Below the pieces are notes generated by a model. It worked only from the letters and a program-made list of their open reading frames with translations, had not been told where the DNA came from and made no database searches. From Pseudobutyrivibrio sp. OR37 (GTDB lineage Bacteria; Bacillota; Clostridia; Lachnospirales; Lachnospiraceae), in NCBI RefSeq assembly GCF_900113655.1, contig NZ_FOQF01000005.1:88344-152343 (forward strand): a stretch of 64,000 nt of DNA. The letters run 5' to 3'. Of the stretch, positions 26,410-35,488 are shown piece by piece (positions within the stretch are counted from its first letter, which is position 1; the number at the start of each line of letters is the position of its first letter). A program made the translations under genes and the position numbers.

Positions 26410-28815
26410 TTAATCGAATTTCAAAATTGTATTAAGTATTCTTTTTGCGTTGAGCTTTAACTGGTCGTGATCAAGTGCTCCCTTTTCATCTGCAGCCTTA
26501 AGGCGCTTTGGATAGCCGTTACCCATCTTAAGGTCATTGCCTGCATTTGATTCCTTGTAATGCTCGCCACGTGTCCACCAGTCTGATGTGACCATACCCT
26601 CATAGCCCCACTCTTCGCGTAAGATACCTGTGAGAAGGTCATGGCTTTCAGATGCACGCTCACCGTTGATTGCGTTATAGGCACTCATGATTGTGTAAGG
26701 CTTTGCTTCCTTAACGACGATTTCAAAGGCCTTCAAGTATATCTCGCGAAGTGCACGCTCTGATACTCTTGAGTCACTGTGCTTTCTGTTAGTTTCCTTA
26801 TTGTTGCAAGCGAAATGCTTTACAGATGCTCCCACATGATTGCTCTGAATTCCGTTTACAAGAGCTGCTGCAAGCTTACCTGCTACGATTGGGTCTTCTG
26901 AATAGTATTCAAAGTTTCTACCGCAAAGTGGATTACGATGAATATTGATAGCTGGTGTAAGCCATACTGCAAGATTGTTTTCCTTAAGCTCTTCACCGCC
27001 TGCTTTTCCTACCTGCATAAGAAGATGTTCATTCCAGGTGCAAGCTAAAAGTGTTGCACATGGGAAGGCTGTAGTAAGTATGCCTGTTTCAGGTGCAATT
27101 CTAACACCAGCAGGGCCATCAGCTGTCATAGCGCTAGGCACACCGTATTCAGGAAGATTACCAAAGCCAAAGGTATTGGCAACACCTGTGTTAGGCTGAC
27201 CACCTACAAGATGCATTAAATCATCTAAGGATAGCTGCTCCACAAATTCATCTAAGGTAATCTTGCCTTCTGCCACCTCAGCTAAAGTGTGAGCACCCTC
27301 CTTAAATGGATGAATCAGGCAATAGCATTCACGTGAGCGTACCTCTGGTGTAAGTCCTTCCTCTGTACCAGGCTCCATCTTTGTGATAACACTTTCGTTA
27401 ATGTCCTTATGCTTGCCCTGTGGCAATGCTTCGTAAGAACCATCTGCAAGCATACGTTCCTTAAGCTCTACAGGTGATAGCTTGTGTGTAAGCTCTTTAA
27501 TGATTTCATCCTTTTCGTTGTCCCACACAAAATCTACCTTAGCAACATCTAAAGAATCATTTCCAAGGCAAAAGCGATATTCACCTGCTTCTAATACATA
27601 GCTGGCTTCCTTAACCTTTCCCAAATCATCATAGGAAGACATCTGGTACTTGCTAACTGAAAGTGTAAGAATCTGGCTATCACCTGGCTGCAAGCATCTT
27701 GTCTTTGCAAAATCCCCAAGTTCTCTAACAGGCTTTCCAAGCTTACCCTGTGGGGCGCTGTAATATAGCTGTACCACCTGCTTACCAGGCTTAGTCCCTG
27801 TGTTTGTAACCTTTACAGTGAAATAGAAGGTATCATCACAAAGTGACATAGATACAATATTACTTTCGAAGCTGGTGTAGCTAAGACCATATCCAAATGG
27901 ATACACGATTTTCTTATCAGCACCAGGTATGGTTAAGAAATATCTATAGCCCACGTAAATATCTTCGTTGTAATTTACATATTCGAAGGACTCATGGAAG
28001 CCCTTTGTGGATGGATAATCATCCAGGCTGCCTGCAAAGGTATCTACTAATCTACCTGATGGATTAACTGTACCAAGAAGCACGTTAGCTGCAGCATCGC
28101 CGCCTTCCATACCGCCCTGTCCCATGTAAAGGGCTGCATTTATTCCATCCTCCTTAAGCCATGTTAAATCGATAACACCGCCGATATTAACTACTGCAAT
28201 TACCTTTTTGAAATTGCTCTTTACAGTATCAATAAGCTTCTTTTCTTCCTTTGTAAGATAGAAATCTCCATCTGGGAAAATCTCCCCAGCTATCTTTGGC
28301 ATAGAGGTCTCTGTCTCCCATGGATTGTATTCGTTGTTGCATTCAACATCACTTCTGTCCCAGCCCTCACCTGAGAATCTGCTGATAACGATGATGGCTG
28401 TATCTGTGAATGCCTTGGCCCCCTGTAAAAGCTCATCTGTAAGTGTTGGTTCTGCAGTCATTCCAGGAACTCGGCCATTTTCATACTGATGCTTTAAATC
28501 ATCCCTATAGAAGCTAATAAGTGGCTCGTATACTGAAACGCCCTTGGCTGTCAGACCATCGTACAGGCTATGTACGTATTCACAATATACATCACCTGAA
28601 CCGCCGCCACCTTTTACGTAATCTACACTGCCTTTTCCAAACAATGCAACTGGTCTTTCCTTGGAAAGTGGAAGCGTTCCATCATTTTCAAGCAGTACCA
28701 TTCCTTCCTCCGCAGCTTTTCTTGAAAGCTGGATATGTTCCTCACAGCCCGTAACTCTTCTGTCCCCTTTTAGTGGAAGAGCTGGCTGATATAATAATCT
28801 AGACCATTTTTGCAT
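26410..28815 (-). CDS. Beta-glucosidase, GH3 with reversed (permuted) domain order
   Basis: 801 aa, no signal peptide. The domain usually found second in GH3 comes first (EEGMVLLENDGTLPLS; KGGGGSGDV), followed by a fibronectin-type III-like segment (about 310-440) and then the barrel domain (LPEYGVPSAMTADGPAGV; GRNFEYYSEDPIVAG; SVKHFACNNKETNR). The nucleophile is D745 in MVTSDWW. This order is known from Butyrivibrio and Ruminococcus beta-glucosidases. It probably cleaves imported beta-linked gluco-oligosaccharides. It lies 70 nt after the GH16 gene in the same operon, with GGAGG 10 nt before its ATG. Confidence 0.9.
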   Translation of the reverse strand: MQKWSRLLYQPALPLKGDRRVTGCEEHIQLSRKAAEEGMVLLENDGTLPLSKERPVALFGKGSVDYVKGGGGSGDVYCEYVHSLYDGLTAKGVSVYEPLISFYRDDLKHQYENGRVPGMTAEPTLTDELLQGAKAFTDTAIIVISRFSGEGWDRSDVECNNEYNPWETETSMPKIAGEIFPDGDFYLTKEEKKLIDTVKSNFKKVIAVVNIGGVIDLTWLKEDGINAALYMGQGGMEGGDAAANVLLGTVNPSGRLVDTFAGSLDDYPSTKGFHESFEYVNYNEDIYVGYRYFLTIPGADKKIVYPFGYGLSYTSFESNIVSMSLCDDTFYFTVKVTNTGTKPGKQVVQLYYSAPQGKLGKPVRELGDFAKTRCLQPGDSQILTLSVSKYQMSSYDDLGKVKEASYVLEAGEYRFCLGNDSLDVAKVDFVWDNEKDEIIKELTHKLSPVELKERMLADGSYEALPQGKHKDINESVITKMEPGTEEGLTPEVRSRECYCLIHPFKEGAHTLAEVAEGKITLDEFVEQLSLDDLMHLVGGQPNTGVANTFGFGNLPEYGVPSAMTADGPAGVRIAPETGILTTAFPCATLLACTWNEHLLMQVGKAGGEELKENNLAVWLTPAINIHRNPLCGRNFEYYSEDPIVAGKLAAALVNGIQSNHVGASVKHFACNNKETNRKHSDSRVSERALREIYLKAFEIVVKEAKPYTIMSAYNAINGERASESHDLLTGILREEWGYEGMVTSDWWTRGEHYKESNAGNDLKMGNGYPKRLKAADEKGALDHDQLKLNAKRILNTILKFD

Positions 28816-28884
28816 TGTTTGTATGCCTCCTACTATGTTTTATTTCTTTAATCTTAGCTTTTGACTAATGATTTTTAAAGTCTT

Positions 28885-31800
28885 TTATTGTCTCTTTTTA
28901 AGATGATTTCTAACCACAAAGGAACATGCTGTGAAAACTGCAAAGGCCGCCATTATTCCGACCACAGCAAAGACATTAAAGCCATTATTTCCTTCTATTG
29001 TTTGTTCTGCCCCTTTTGGAGTTTCCTCCTGTTGGATTGTTGTCTCCTCCTCATTGCTTTGAATAGTTACAACTTCATCAGAATCATCTACTACTTCTTC
29101 GGCTTCTTTAGACTCATCAGCATATACTTCTGAACCTTCAGATTGTTCTTCTGATTTTACTACTGTTTTTTTAGTCTTCTTTGAAGCTGATGCATTAACA
29201 GTTTTGCTAACATCAACGCTATTATCTACGTTTCCTGCTGTTGGAGTTTTAGTCTCTTCGATAACTGTAGTATTATTTGATGCACTTGTATTGCCGATAG
29301 TACTAGCGCTTCCTGAATTTACAGGTTTTGCTGGGCTTTCATTTGTCTTTTCATAAAATACACTATCTGAAACAGTTTCATTATCTACTTCACCTACAAC
29401 AGCGGTCTGCTTTACTAAATCAATCTTTGCATTCTTAAATGCGAAGGCGGCATCACCATTTGCTCCACTGTTACCGAATCCAAAGTTAAGATGCACTGAT
29501 GATATGCTGGCATCAGCTACAAATTCCTTCTCATAGTGATTAAATCCATCTTCAGACTTTGAATTATCAAAGCTTACAGTCTCAGGGCCATCAGCGAATA
29601 CATGCCAGCTACCACCATTTTCCTGGATGATGTACTGGAATGTATTGTTATGATTTCCAGAAAGGTTGTAATCAAATGAAAGCACATACTTCTGTCCTGC
29701 TACCAATTCAAAATCGCCAGATGCAAGCTGAGGAGAATACCAGCTGCCTCCGCTTGTAATACCAGACATTGTTACGGCTCCATCCTGATTTTCAAGAGGG
29801 ATTTCAACACCGCCGCCGTTATCACCTCTGTAGCTGCTATCAGTCTTAAGTGGATGCTCATCAGCATTTGATTTTTGATTAGCACCATTCATGTATACAT
29901 TATCAAGCTGTACCTTAGTACCCTTAGCAAATGTAAATGCAACAACTGCATTTTCCACAGCTTCCCTGGTTTCAAAGGCAAGTGTATAATGTCTTACTCC
30001 ATCTGCCTTTTTATAAAAGGCTGTAGCACTTCCAAGCTGTCTTCCAAGCTTAAGCTCATTCCCCTTTTCTGTAAGAGTATAAGCGCCAACCTTTACGGCA
30101 CTATCTGCCTGACTATACATGTCAAATTCCACAGTATACTTATCAGCTGAAAGCTTCATATCTGGCTGGTAGATGGTAGCTCCATTTTTTCCTGTTGAAG
30201 AAATCTCTGCTCTTCTTTCGTAATATTTCTTACCATCAGTTATTCCTTCGTAATTTGTTTTTGAAGCTACATCCACAACCATCATGTCATCTGAACCGAG
30301 AGCTTCAGTTGTGTATCTTCTAACATTTAATTTTGTGTTTGAAAGAGCTGCCCAATAGCCAGTTCGATTATCCCCTTGATCAAATGTGCCATTGTATATC
30401 ATGTTACCGTCTGATAAAGGTGTTCTAGCCTTTTCACTGGTACCAAGGGCTGCAGGGTCCACTATCTCCACCTTAGGATTTGCAATATAGACATTTCCTG
30501 AAGCCTGAGCGCCAAAGTTAAATTCGATTCTACAGTTATCAAAATCCTCAGTCTGGGCGAATGTATATGAGTAGTGAGTCTTTTCTTTTGTAAGTTTAGC
30601 CTGAGTCACACCATAGGTGCTCCAGCCCTTCCATTCCTTGGAATCACAATTTACAGTTTTTCCTACCATTCCTCCATCAGCGTAAGCATCAAAGGATACC
30701 TTATACACATAGCCTGCTTTGGCATCGTAATGTCCAATAAGCTGTACTGAATAATCCTGTGAGCCCGGAGAAGCTATAGCCACCTTGGCCCAAGCCGTAT
30801 CATCCTTAGTTAATTTATCAAGCTTTGCATCAGTTGCATCCTGCTGATATGAAAGATACCATTTATCTTTATCAGCTGATGAATCACTCATGCCGCCACC
30901 TTCACAGGTCTCAAGGTTTTCTTCTGTTAAATCGGCAATCTGATTAATACCAGCATAATCCTTCCAATTTTCTGCTGCATTATCTGATGCTTTTCTTGTT
31001 ACAGTATCTGGATATCCATCCTCCTTTTGGAAAACTCTTACATAATCCACATACATGTTGATATCTTCATCAAATCTTGCTTTGTTTACACTTCCGCCAA
31101 ACTGACCACTATCTACAGCCAAATTTAAAAGCATGTAAAAAGGCATATCAAATGGTGCATCAAATGCAAGACTATCAGATGCTCCAGGAATAGCGCTCTC
31201 CCAATTGTTGAGAGTATTTATTGGCTTACCATCATAGTACCAGGTAATTTCCCCTGGCTGCCAATCAATTGCATAGGTATGGAAATATGTATAATCACTA
31301 TCAAGATTTACATATCCACTTCCCTTATATACATGTGTAGGGGTGCCCCAATGGAGGGTTCCGCATGCCACATCATTATCCTTGTCTGTAAATGCACCAC
31401 AGGTTTCCATGATGTCAATCTCACCTGAAACAGGCCAATTGCCATATACAGTAGTGCTTTGTGGCAACATCCAAAATGCTGGCCATGCACCTGCTGTTGC
31501 TGGCAGTGCTATACGTGCCTCCACATAGCCATAGGTTGTATTAAACAGCGCCTCTGTTGGCTTGGTAGTGCGGAGTCTTGCTGATGTATAATTCTTGGCA
31601 CTCTCAGTTTTATAGGTGTAGCCATTCTCTCGCTTTGCAGTGATTCTAAGTACACCTTCACCCTCGCCATCATCATTCAAATCCTCGTTAACGCCCACAT
31701 TTTCTGGTCTATTAGTGTAACACTGTAATTCATTATTACCCCAACCGTAGTTACCACAATCTGTGGAGCCATCGCCTAATTGATAAGCCCAGTTATCCAG

Positions 31801-32661
31801 GTTAAGTCCTGTGGCCTTATCCACACTAGCATCGCCATAGTTACCATCAAACTCATCTGCCCAAATTAATTCATACCCAGCTTTTGTCTTACCTGAATCC
31901 TTAGCATCAAATTCTGAATTATCCTTTGTAAAATCGTGCTCTTTCCCCTTTTTCTTCTCGTCATCACCTATATCTACTGGCTCTTTCTCCCCCTCTGTAA
32001 TAACAAGATTCTCAAGCGTGATTTCTCCACTTCTACTTACCTCCTCACCAGACATCTGCCCAAGTGCAAAGAATAGATATGGTTTTTCGCTGAACTCACC
32101 ACAGCTTACAGACTTCATATAATGCATTTTCTTTCCAGCATCTAATGAAACTTTTTCTGCTATAAATCCATTTCCATCATCCAGCTTTAAAAAGAAGTCC
32201 TTGTCCACCGTGGATGTGATATCAAATTCAAGTGTGTATGTAGTATTATTATGAAATCCTAAATCCTTGATAATATATTGGATTGCCCACTCACTATTTG
32301 CCCATCCAAAGTTTTTCACATGGAAGTCGACCTTGTCTTTACTGGTCACGGCATCAGCATTTGCACCTGCCCAGTCGCTTCCCACATATAGCTCCGTATC
32401 TTTTTCCTTAAAATTTACTGAAGCTTCAGATTCCCCATTTTCTTCTTCCTCAGCTTCAAGCTCTGGCTCTTGCTCTTCTTTCTCTTCTTGTTCTTCTTGC
32501 TCCTCTTTCTCTTCCTCTTTCTTTTCTTCCTCATCTTCAAGCTCCAGCACTTGCTCTTCATCCTTTTCGTCCGCAAGGGCAATCAAGCCTGTACTTGAAA
32601 ATGCCAGTGCTACAGCCAAACCTGTGGCACAGAGCCTTTTCGTTAGCTCCTTTTTTTTCAT
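28885..32661 (-). CDS. Secreted, membrane-anchored GH16 endo-beta-glucanase (laminarinase-like)
   Basis: 1258 aa. Signal peptide (1-30), a very acidic Glu/Lys linker (32-85), a carbohydrate-binding-like beta-sandwich (about 88-225), then GH16 (about 262-550) with YELIWADEFDG, WGNNELQCYTNRPENV and the catalytic EIDIME: nucleophile E414 and acid/base E419. The EIDIME form with the extra Met is typical of laminarinase-type GH16. Three further CBM4/9-like segments follow (about 560-1085). The C-terminus has a Lys/Thr then Glu-rich stretch and a membrane helix ending NHLKKRQ; there is no LPXTG. It heads the GH16-GH3 operon behind operator copy 3. Mixed-linkage glucan is an alternative substrate. 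Confidence 0.88.
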   Translation of the reverse strand: MKKKELTKRLCATGLAVALAFSSTGLIALADEKDEEQVLELEDEEEKKEEEKEEQEEQEEKEEQEPELEAEEEENGESEASVNFKEKDTELYVGSDWAGANADAVTSKDKVDFHVKNFGWANSEWAIQYIIKDLGFHNNTTYTLEFDITSTVDKDFFLKLDDGNGFIAEKVSLDAGKKMHYMKSVSCGEFSEKPYLFFALGQMSGEEVSRSGEITLENLVITEGEKEPVDIGDDEKKKGKEHDFTKDNSEFDAKDSGKTKAGYELIWADEFDGNYGDASVDKATGLNLDNWAYQLGDGSTDCGNYGWGNNELQCYTNRPENVGVNEDLNDDGEGEGVLRITAKRENGYTYKTESAKNYTSARLRTTKPTEALFNTTYGYVEARIALPATAGAWPAFWMLPQSTTVYGNWPVSGEIDIMETCGAFTDKDNDVACGTLHWGTPTHVYKGSGYVNLDSDYTYFHTYAIDWQPGEITWYYDGKPINTLNNWESAIPGASDSLAFDAPFDMPFYMLLNLAVDSGQFGGSVNKARFDEDINMYVDYVRVFQKEDGYPDTVTRKASDNAAENWKDYAGINQIADLTEENLETCEGGGMSDSSADKDKWYLSYQQDATDAKLDKLTKDDTAWAKVAIASPGSQDYSVQLIGHYDAKAGYVYKVSFDAYADGGMVGKTVNCDSKEWKGWSTYGVTQAKLTKEKTHYSYTFAQTEDFDNCRIEFNFGAQASGNVYIANPKVEIVDPAALGTSEKARTPLSDGNMIYNGTFDQGDNRTGYWAALSNTKLNVRRYTTEALGSDDMMVVDVASKTNYEGITDGKKYYERRAEISSTGKNGATIYQPDMKLSADKYTVEFDMYSQADSAVKVGAYTLTEKGNELKLGRQLGSATAFYKKADGVRHYTLAFETREAVENAVVAFTFAKGTKVQLDNVYMNGANQKSNADEHPLKTDSSYRGDNGGGVEIPLENQDGAVTMSGITSGGSWYSPQLASGDFELVAGQKYVLSFDYNLSGNHNNTFQYIIQENGGSWHVFADGPETVSFDNSKSEDGFNHYEKEFVADASISSVHLNFGFGNSGANGDAAFAFKNAKIDLVKQTAVVGEVDNETVSDSVFYEKTNESPAKPVNSGSASTIGNTSASNNTTVIEETKTPTAGNVDNSVDVSKTVNASASKKTKKTVVKSEEQSEGSEVYADESKEAEEVVDDSDEVVTIQSNEEETTIQQEETPKGAEQTIEGNNGFNVFAVVGIMAAFAVFTACSFVVRNHLKKRQ

Positions 32662-32707
32662 GTAATTATACCTCCCATATTTGACATGAACTGTCGACTT
32701 TAATTTG

Positions 32708-32713
32708 ATTATG
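32708..32713 (-). promoter_or_regulatory. -10-like element of the GH16-GH3 operon
   Basis: CATAAT on the minus strand, exactly 42 nt downstream of the GACAC core at 32756-32760. There is no good -35 hexamer. Confidence 0.5.
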
Positions 32714-32743
32714 GGCGATTAAGAAACAATAAATAAGGCGGTG

Positions 32744-32769
32744 TTTTTTATTCAAGTGTCATTTTTTAT
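32744..32769 (-). promoter_or_regulatory. Repeated operator-like motif, copy 3 (GH16-GH3 operon)
   Basis: On the minus strand: ATAAAAAATGACAC then TTGAATAAAAAA. This copy is not part of a gene end or a terminator stem, which shows that the motif exists independently of those. Confidence 0.68.
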
Positions 32770-32781
32770 AGAACCTGGCAC

Positions 32782-32812
32782 AAAAAAAGTGCTTTGGATT
32801 TCTCCAAAGCAC
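32782..32812 (-). terminator. Terminator after nrdD
   Basis: Perfect stem GTGCTTTGGA/TCCAAAGCAC with a 4-nt loop, followed on the minus strand by seven T residues (32788 down to 32782). Confidence 0.9.
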
Positions 32813-32826
32813 CTTTGAAAGCATTT

Positions 32827-35214
32827 TTAATTTTCATCAACATACTTCTGAATGTTACTTGCGTTAGCATAGCGCTTAACATCATCACCATTTACAACAA
32901 CAAGTGTAGGTGCCTGCATGACGCCATACTTCTTTGTCATATCTACCTGCTCCTCAGCATCAACAAGGATATAATCCTCATCCTCTAATATTTCCTTTGC
33001 TCTAGCGCAGTTAGGACATGTCTTTGTAGTGAAAAGATACTTCACACCAGTAGCTGGCTCCTCAGAAACAATTTCAAGATTCACCTCTGGCATCTCCTTT
33101 TCAACTCGCTCCTTGTACTGCTCGCCAGCACGACGGCAAACGCTACCAGCAATATCGTAGAGCTTACGATTCTTGAACTCCTGAGTCTTTCCTTCGTTCC
33201 AGTTCTGTACTGGACGATAGTAACCAGTGATTCGGCTGTAAACCTCTGCTGGCTTTCCGCAATGAGGACATGTAAAATGCTCACCTGCAATATAGCCATG
33301 CTCCTTACATACTGAGTATGTTGGAGAAAGTGTGTAGTATGGAAGCTTGTAGTTTTCTGCAATCTTTCTAACAAGATTTGCTGCTGACTCCCAAGTAGGA
33401 AGCTTCTCACCAAGGAACGCATGGAATACTGTACCAGATGTATAAAGTGTCTGAAGCTCATCCTGAACCTCAAGGGCATCAAAAATATCTGATGTGTATT
33501 CTACTGGCATGTGTGAGCTGTTTGTATAGAATGGTGTATCACCTTCCTTACCAGCTGTAATGATATCTGGGAACTGCTCTCTATCATGCTTTGCAAAACG
33601 ATAAGTAGTAGATTCTGCTGGTGTAGCCTCAAGGTTATAAAGGTCACCGTACATCTCCTGATAATCAGAAAGACGCTCACGCATGTGGTTAAGAACATCC
33701 TTTGCAAACTGCTGAACTCTCTTATCTGTCATATCTGCGCGAAGCCAATTAGCATTAAGACCTACCTCGTTCATACCGATAAGACCGATTGTAGAAAAGT
33801 GGTTGTTAAAGGTTCCTAAATATCTCTTTGTATAAGGATATAATCCCTCATCAAGAAGCTTTGTAATAACGCCACGCTTAATCTTAAGAGAACGTGCGCT
33901 GATATCCATAAGCTTGTCTAATCTAGCATAGAAATCTGCCTCATCCTTTGCCTGGTATGCAATACGAGGAAGATTGATGGTAACTACACCAACTGAGCCT
34001 GTACTCTCACCTGAGCCAAAGAAACCACCTGACTTCTTACGAAGCTCTCTAAGGTCAAGACGAAGACGGCAGCACATAGAACGAACGTCGCTTGGCTCCA
34101 TGTCTGAATTAATATAGTTACTAAAATATGGAGTACCATATTTAGATGTCATTTCAAATAATAATCTATTGTTTTCTGTATCTGACCAATCAAAATCACG
34201 TGTGATTGAATATGTTGGAATTGGATACTGGAAACCACGGCCATTAGCATCACCCTCGATCATAATCTCAAGGAATGCCTTATTGACCATATCCATTTCC
34301 TTCTTGCAGTCCTTGTATTTGAAGTCCTGCTCCTTGCCACCAACGATAGCTGGAAGCTCTGCAAGGTCGTTAGGTACTGTCCAATCCAAAGTAATATTTG
34401 AGAATGGTGCCTGTGTACCCCAACGAGAAGGTGTGTTTACACCATATATAAATGCCTCAAGGCACTTTTTAACCTCTTCGTATGAAAGATTATCTGTCTT
34501 AACAAATGGTGCAAGATATGTATCAAATGATGAGAAGGCCTGAGCGCCAGCCCATTCATTTTGCATGATACCAAGGAAGTTTACCATCTGATTGCAAAGT
34601 ACTGACAAATGCTTTGCTGGAGCAGATGTAATCTTACCTGTGATTCCACCTAAGCCCTCCTGAATGAGCTGCTTAAGTGACCAACCTGCACAGTAACCTG
34701 TAAGCATAGAAAGATCATGAATATGGATATCAGCATTGCGGTGTGCATTTGCAATTTCCTCATCATAAATCTCTGAAAGCCAATAGTTGGCAGTGATTGC
34801 ACCAGAATTTGAAAGAATAAGTCCACCTACAGAATATGTAACTGTAGAATTTTCCTTAACTCTCCAATCCTCTACCTTAACATAGCTATCCACAACATTC
34901 TTGTAATCAAGAACTGTAGACTTCATGTTACGCATTTTTTCGCGCTGTTTTCTATATAAAATGTATGCCTTTGCTACATCTGTATAGCCAGTTTGCTCCA
35001 AGACATTCTCAACTGAATCCTGAATATCCTCAACTGAGATTTTGCCTTCTTTAATTTTTGACTGAAAATCTGCTGAGACTCTAAGCGATAATAAACCAAT
35101 AATATCATCGTTATAAGCTTTGCCAGTAGCTTCAAAAGCCTTAGCTATCGCATCGTTGATTTTCCCTAAATTAAATTCTGCGATTTGTCCATCTCTTTTT
35201 ACAACATCAAACAA
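32827..35214 (-). CDS. nrdD: Anaerobic ribonucleoside-triphosphate reductase with fused redoxin domain
   Basis: 795 aa, class III reductase for dNTP synthesis without oxygen. Start codon TTG at 35214, chosen because GGTGAG lies 5-6 nt upstream and no in-frame ATG fits. An ATP-cone (about 1-95, VVKRDGQIAEFNLGKINDAI) precedes the barrel with thiol candidates in LTGYCAGWSLKQ and RSMCCRLRLD. A zinc ribbon (VCKEHG...FTCPHCG) and the glycyl radical loop RITGYYRPVQNWNEGK (G664) follow. Residues about 720-795 form an extra thioredoxin/glutaredoxin-like domain (YLFTTKTCPNCARAK, C733/C736; MQAPTLVV), not part of the usual NrdD. The activase nrdG is not next to it. Confidence 0.95.
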   Translation of the reverse strand: MFDVVKRDGQIAEFNLGKINDAIAKAFEATGKAYNDDIIGLLSLRVSADFQSKIKEGKISVEDIQDSVENVLEQTGYTDVAKAYILYRKQREKMRNMKSTVLDYKNVVDSYVKVEDWRVKENSTVTYSVGGLILSNSGAITANYWLSEIYDEEIANAHRNADIHIHDLSMLTGYCAGWSLKQLIQEGLGGITGKITSAPAKHLSVLCNQMVNFLGIMQNEWAGAQAFSSFDTYLAPFVKTDNLSYEEVKKCLEAFIYGVNTPSRWGTQAPFSNITLDWTVPNDLAELPAIVGGKEQDFKYKDCKKEMDMVNKAFLEIMIEGDANGRGFQYPIPTYSITRDFDWSDTENNRLLFEMTSKYGTPYFSNYINSDMEPSDVRSMCCRLRLDLRELRKKSGGFFGSGESTGSVGVVTINLPRIAYQAKDEADFYARLDKLMDISARSLKIKRGVITKLLDEGLYPYTKRYLGTFNNHFSTIGLIGMNEVGLNANWLRADMTDKRVQQFAKDVLNHMRERLSDYQEMYGDLYNLEATPAESTTYRFAKHDREQFPDIITAGKEGDTPFYTNSSHMPVEYTSDIFDALEVQDELQTLYTSGTVFHAFLGEKLPTWESAANLVRKIAENYKLPYYTLSPTYSVCKEHGYIAGEHFTCPHCGKPAEVYSRITGYYRPVQNWNEGKTQEFKNRKLYDIAGSVCRRAGEQYKERVEKEMPEVNLEIVSEEPATGVKYLFTTKTCPNCARAKEILEDEDYILVDAEEQVDMTKKYGVMQAPTLVVVNGDDVKRYANASNIQKYVDEN

Positions 35215-35305
35215 TTCTACTCACCAATTTCCTTTCTCTAGTATCCTTAAGAAGTGTGTCAAAAGGACTCCCCATACATCTAAGATACTCGACTTGTTTA
35301 TATGT

Positions 35306-35353
35306 TATCAAAATATAGTAAGGCATTCAATGGATAAAAACTAGATATAGTGC
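35306..35353 (-). promoter_or_regulatory. Pair of NrdR-like boxes, promoter-proximal
   Basis: On the minus strand GCACTATATCTAGTTT (35353-35338) and TTACTATATTTTGATA (35321-35306), start-to-start 32 nt. They match the known NrdR box (ACACTATATNTNGTGT-like) at most core positions. NrdR represses reductase genes from paired boxes about three helical turns apart, so the position before nrdD makes sense. Confidence 0.5.
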
Positions 35354-35423
35354 TTTTCGTCATAATTACCTAAAATAACGTTTTCAATTTGATAAATTTC
35401 TAGGTGGAATTATGTTTCAACAC

Positions 35424-35472
35424 ACACAATATTTGGTATTTACACACAAAATGGACACACCATATATGGTAT
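35424..35472 (-). promoter_or_regulatory. Second pair of NrdR-like direct repeats
   Basis: On the minus strand ATACCATATATGGTGT (35472-35457) and ATACCAAATATTGTGT (35439-35424), start-to-start 33 nt, each followed by GT. By eye they match a NrdR-type consensus at about 13-14 of 16 positions. They lie about 220 nt before nrdD. Confidence 0.45.
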
Positions 35473-35488
35473 GCCCATTATTACCAAA

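Noticed and set aside
32267..32665. Ser/Phe-rich plus-strand frame opposite the GH16 N-terminus
   Set aside because: It mirrors the Glu/Lys-rich linker of GH16 (GAA/GAG read as TTC/CTC) and has no start signals.
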